This document shows positions 5,482-5,599 of a DNA stretch of 5,599 nt, in pieces (position 1 is the stretch's first letter; each line of letters begins with the position of its first letter). Location: positions 1 to 5,599 of the forward strand of contig QMZF01000094.1 in the NCBI GenBank assembly GCA_003663055.1. Direction: 5' to 3'. This DNA comes from Archaeoglobales archaeon. GTDB lineage: Archaea > Halobacteriota > Archaeoglobi > Archaeoglobales > Archaeoglobaceae. Position numbers and translations under genes: made by a program. Below the pieces are notes generated by a model. The model was not told the origin of the DNA. It saw nothing but the letters and a program-made list of their open reading frames with translations, and made no database searches.

Positions 5482-5599
5482 TCACTTCAAGATTTTACGA
5501 ACGGACACTAGGAGCCAGATGAAGGTTAAGCTAATTGCCGCAATTGGGGCATTTGCTGCTGCCCCTCCCGTCCGCAAGTCCGAGAATTTGAACATTAAC
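5482..5599 (-). CDS. Possible C-terminal end of a leftward membrane protein (runs off the right edge)
   Basis: The minus-strand frame ending at TGA 5482-5484 is open to the window edge (38 codons). Its tail contains SDLRTGGAAANAPIAAISL followed by TFIWLLVSVRKILK: a Gly/Ala linker, a hydrophobic stretch of about 17 residues and a basic C-terminus, the layout of a protein anchored by one C-terminal membrane helix. If real, it lies 92 bp upstream of the stomatin gene on the same strand. It does not look like the soluble OB-fold end of NfeD. It conflicts with the rightward ORF at 5519. Confidence 0.33.
   Translation of the reverse strand, partial: LMFKFSDLRTGGAAANAPIAAISLTFIWLLVSVRKILK
5519..5599 (+). 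CDS. Possible start of a rightward gene, unknown product (runs off the right edge)
   Basis: From ATG 5519 the frame is open for 27 codons to the window edge, beginning MKVKLIAAIGAFAAAPP and continuing VRKSENLNIN. AGGAG (5510-5514) lies 4 nt before the ATG as a fair Shine-Dalgarno site, and GATTTTACG (5491-5499) is a poor TATA-like element. The basic start plus a short Ala-rich hydrophobic stretch could be a signal-like N-terminus, but I recognise no family. If real, it is divergent from the stomatin gene with a 129-bp spacer. It is mutually exclusive with the leftward reading at 5482-5599, and I cannot choose firmly between them. Confidence 0.33.
   Translation, partial: MKVKLIAAIGAFAAAPPVRKSENLNIN

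Noticed and set aside
1..5599. tRNA, rRNA, CRISPR array, insertion sequence or attachment site
   Set aside because: I found no cloverleaf-like GC-rich segment, no regularly spaced direct repeats and no transposase motifs or terminal inverted repeats; the window is almost entirely ordinary coding sequence with short spacers.

Overview
The window looks like chromosomal DNA from a euryarchaeon, most likely a member or relative of the Archaeoglobales. That placement is an inference. It rests on TATA-box promoters sitting about 24-28 bp ahead of start codons, oligo-T ends without hairpins, and the protein types present: a long SerA with a C-terminal ACT domain, an LrpA-type regulator, a short archaeal Prs and a p-stomatin. 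I see no mobile element, CRISPR array, tRNA or rRNA. The content is housekeeping and regulatory, and I found no convincing new defence or mobile system.

Left part (1-2338). The first 50 bases hold the start of a leftward gene whose first 17 codons look like phosphoenolpyruvate synthase. A control region of about 200 bp separates it from rightward serA (D-3-phosphoglycerate dehydrogenase, first step of serine synthesis). An Lrp/AsnC-family regulator follows serA on the same strand, behind its own strong TATA box, which lies inside a perfect 12-bp palindrome.

Right part (2339-5599). All firm genes here point left. A short A/T-rich tract at 2339-2351 separates the lrp gene from a convergent metallo-beta-lactamase-fold hydrolase (UPF0173/UlaG-like), which has its own promoter. 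To its right lies a probable operon read from right to left: stomatin-like SPFH protein, then ribose-phosphate pyrophosphokinase (prs), then a COG1926-type phosphoribosyltransferase. The stomatin gene has a strong TATA box and looks leaderless. prs follows 21 bp later with a strong Shine-Dalgarno site. At the right edge one more gene begins or ends, but its strand cannot be decided from about 80-120 visible bases.

How the genes fit together. PEP synthase and SerA draw on the lower glycolytic/gluconeogenic pool (PEP/pyruvate and 3-phosphoglycerate) and are divergently transcribed. The Lrp homologue beside serA may link amino-acid status to expression. Prs makes PRPP, and the next gene belongs to a family whose fold binds PRPP, so producer and possible consumer are paired. 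The stomatin and MBL proteins have no clear metabolic link to their neighbours.
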